NCBI GenBank assembly: GCA_026261815.1
Contig: JAMPIT010000230.1
Coordinates: 7,067,001-7,131,000 of the forward strand
Length of the DNA stretch: 64,000 nt
Source: Monarcha castaneiventris obscurior
Lineage: Eukaryota; Chordata; Aves; Passeriformes; Monarchidae
Direction: 5' to 3'
Shown: piece by piece, positions 61,501-64,000 of the stretch
How positions within the stretch are numbered: the first letter of the stretch is position 1
Layout of the letters: every line of letters begins with the position of its first letter
Program-made: the position numbers and the translations under genes
Notes under the pieces: generated by a model
Databases searched by the model: none
Seen by the model: only the letters and a program-made list of their open reading frames with translations
What the model was told of the DNA's origin: nothing

Positions 61501-64000
61501 GTCTGCTGGATGTCAGGACTGAGCCTGCCTTTAACTTTGGGTTTAGCACTTTTTTTGTCTTTTTTTCTTTCTTTCATTTACTGGTTTGTGCCCTAGGATA
61601 TCTACCCCAGTTACTGAGAGGTTCTGACAGGGGATCTTTACAGAATCTGTCAGACTTAGTATTTTGGTCAGTGATGGTGAAGGCTTTCTTTAATCTTATG
61701 TCATCAAAAAGAAGCCATCTACCACATTCTATGTTAGCAGCAAAGAAGCAGCTGTCCAGGTTAAATGTGATTGCTTCCATTAAACTTGAGATTTTGTTTT
61801 CCATCATTTTCCTCAAGGTGCACAATATATTCATATGACCTGCCAATGCATTCAGAATGTCACTTTTAATTAAGAATACTGCTGTACTGAAGATTCTCAG
61901 AAGTAGTATAGCTATTTTTTAAACAAAGAAGGAAAGAAACAAGTCAGTCAGAGTATATTTCCTTTAACGGATTGAATAATTAATTATTGAAGTAATTTTC
62001 ATTAATTTTACTGACAAACCTTCCCTACCCAGTGTTGTCATATGTCTCTTAGTGTAGAAGTTAAATCAGACTTAGAAATCAAATTATATTCTTTCATCTG
62101 CTAAATCATCTCACAACTTAAATATTTCTAGCCACCTTGGCAATTGATTAAAGCTCTTTAGAATTATAAAACCACAGAATCATTTATGTTGTTCTTTGAA
62201 TTAAAGTAGCCTTCCCGCACCCCACTCTCTTTATTCTGTGTTCATAATTTGTGAAGGCTGTATGTTACAAATCTATTTTAGTAAGAGCTCTTAATTACAG
62301 TCAAAGAAGTCAATCCTGATGGACCGACTTACAAGGAAAAATAATCTGTCAAAAGGAACAACCATGTTAAATTTGGCAGTGGTGCTACAGGTAGCTTCAT
62401 TTGAAAGAACAAATACTATGCAATAAAAATATGTGGCTTCTCTTCCCTATACTCCCCCACAGCCCTCACATCTCCCTCTCCTTTCCCACCCCCAACCCCT
62501 CACAGGTGGTTAGATTTATCCTGGGAAACAGGTTCTTTAAAAAGAAAAATCCATCTGGATACTCCTTTTCAGCTAGTATTAAACAACCAAATTACAAAAT
62601 ACCTCCTGTTCCTGATTCCACCAAAGCAAATTCTACTTAGCCAGGGATGAGGTGGTGGTGTGTCAGAATCATAAAATTAAGAAAAGTTCTGATACAGAGC
62701 ATCTTGGAGATATTAAAGAAGAAAAAATTCTCTGTATATCTAAATAATCTAAATAATTTTTGTCATTAGCTCCTATTTCACATGTCACATGGATCTTTTA
62801 GAAAAGTCCATTTCAAATACAACTGGATGTACTCATTTTTCTTTTCATGATAAGGCAGATTCATTTCTCAGTTTCTAACTTTCATGTCAACATATGCTAA
62901 ACACTTGGTCCTCTTTTTCTGTAATTTTCCTCTTATGCACATGCTGCTCTTTCCCCTGCTTCTAAACAGCCACATTTTGGTACCCAAGTGCCATCCTGTA
63001 CCCAGGGTGATGCAAGGGCTGCCCACCTTCAGCCACAGCCTGGGCATGGCAGGAAGTATGGCTCAGTACTCCAGCACTGCCCTCAAATCCCTCAATCTCT
63101 ATAGTCTGACTGAGGCAGTCAGAAAGAAATGCCCATATTGCATTATAACATGAGTTCCCTGTACCAAAGCATGTAAATTAGTGTATGAACATGTGAAAGT
63201 GCTTGTTGCAGAAAGGAAGGAGAGAAAGAAATTCATCTCAGAATAAGTTTGCTGGTCTCCAGCAAAGCTGGCTCAAGCAATGTTTTGTCTATGTGTCTGA
63301 GGAAGAGTGAAACTTAGGAAAAATGGCAAAGCAAACTGTTTGAGGGATTGCTTTGAATACTGCAGACTACGTGTAGGTTCAGGGTGGGAGTGTTTAAGGG
63401 CACCCCTCTGCAATCCCACTTCCCTGGTCTGGGTATTACTGGAGTCCTGGTCTTCTCCCCATGGGCACCAGGAGAGGCACAAGGCTGGGCACGACACTGT
63501 CTCTCTGTGTCCTTCAGAATGGAGGCCTGGATGTTGCTGCATCCAGAAGGGTGGGACCGGCCATGTCCTGCTGATCTCTCTTTGGAAAAGCAGAGCAGAG
63601 AGCACAGCCTGCCACCAGTTCACACCACACCCTTCCTCCTTCTTTTGCATGATTAAGTGGTGGTGATCCAGCCACTATTTCTCACCATTCAGAGTAGGTA
63701 CCGCAGTGTTTAAAATGCAGGAATGAGTGGGTGCCCTTTCTTGCAGCTGCCCTGCAGTAACACACTCTGGAACAGTGGCATGCTCCACAAACCAAGAGAA
63801 GATGACTGAGGGTCACAACCCATGCCTATAACTTCTAATTACAATTTAATTTTTTTAATTACCTACAATGTTTATACCTAGTTTACAACTGCAATCAGAA
63901 ATCAACCACTGTGCAAGTATCACTTATATAGAGTTTGCAATTAAAAGGCCATACACGTGTACACCCATGTCAAATCAAGGAGCTTCAATCTCATCATAAC
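55591..64000. other. AT-rich unique sequence, no gene seen
   Basis: No exon, RNA gene or clear repeat was identified. Overlapping frames on both strands near 63.27-63.67 kb fall in a slightly GC-richer patch. Weak resemblances to degraded CR1 tails near 62.17 and 62.66 kb were not strong enough to call. Confidence 0.5.

Noticed and set aside
62165..62710. Two short resemblances to a CR1 tail (ACCACAGAATCATTTATG near 62.17 kb and AGAATCATAAAATTAAG near 62.66 kb)
   Set aside because: Each match is under 25 bases, with no continuation into the conserved CR1 3' block.
63273..63666. Three overlapping frames of 90-125 codons
   Set aside because: They occur on opposite strands over the same bases with no family resemblance, so chance is the simplest explanation.
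1..64000. CRISPR arrays, tRNA or rRNA genes, operons, phage or plasmid functions
   Set aside because: I saw no regularly spaced repeats, no cloverleaf-like tRNA sequence, no ribosomal RNA motifs and no prokaryotic gene layout. The window is vertebrate in character throughout.

Overview
The window looks like 64 kb of bird nuclear DNA, most likely from a songbird-type genome. The main evidence is at least six copies of the CR1 LINE. These show the avian CR1 3' end (an ATTCTGTG-type octamer tail, then the conserved TTGGAAAAGACCTC-like block when read on the opposite strand), and two of them keep decayed reverse-transcriptase coding sequence. A solo endogenous-retrovirus LTR with a clean 5-bp target duplication supports this. 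The rest is AT-rich, poor in CpG and shows no bacterial-style gene organisation. I read it as gene-desert, intergenic or intronic sequence of a macrochromosome.

Layout. From 1 to about 5.46 kb is unique AT-rich sequence with homopolymers and TTTA/TAAA microsatellites. A CR1 tail lies at 5.47-5.63 kb. At 9.2 and 9.78 kb there are two diverged direct copies of an unrecognised element of about 88 bp. A very old LINE reverse-transcriptase fragment (CR1/L2 clade) sits at 14.69-14.98 kb. A CpG-enriched, promoter- or LTR-like block spans about 17.04-17.83 kb. At 22.56-23.72 kb, two exon-like segments on the plus strand share a compatible splice phase; they are the only candidate for a real protein-coding gene. 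An internally deleted CR1 follows at 24.32-24.90 kb. More CR1 copies, all minus strand, are at 29.48-30.19, 33.50-33.70, 41.72-41.88 and 53.06-54.28 kb. The solo LTR is at 54.44-55.59 kb. The final 8.4 kb is unique AT-rich sequence.

How it works together. I see no operon, CRISPR array, tRNA or rRNA gene, or multi-gene system. Apart from the two-exon candidate, the open reading frames have the random composition and both-strand overlap expected of non-coding DNA, or belong to dead retroelements. The most useful leads are the exon pair, the solo LTR with its target duplication, the duplicated 9.2/9.8 kb element, the CpG-enriched block at 17 kb and the old LINE fragment. I found no convincing new biological system.
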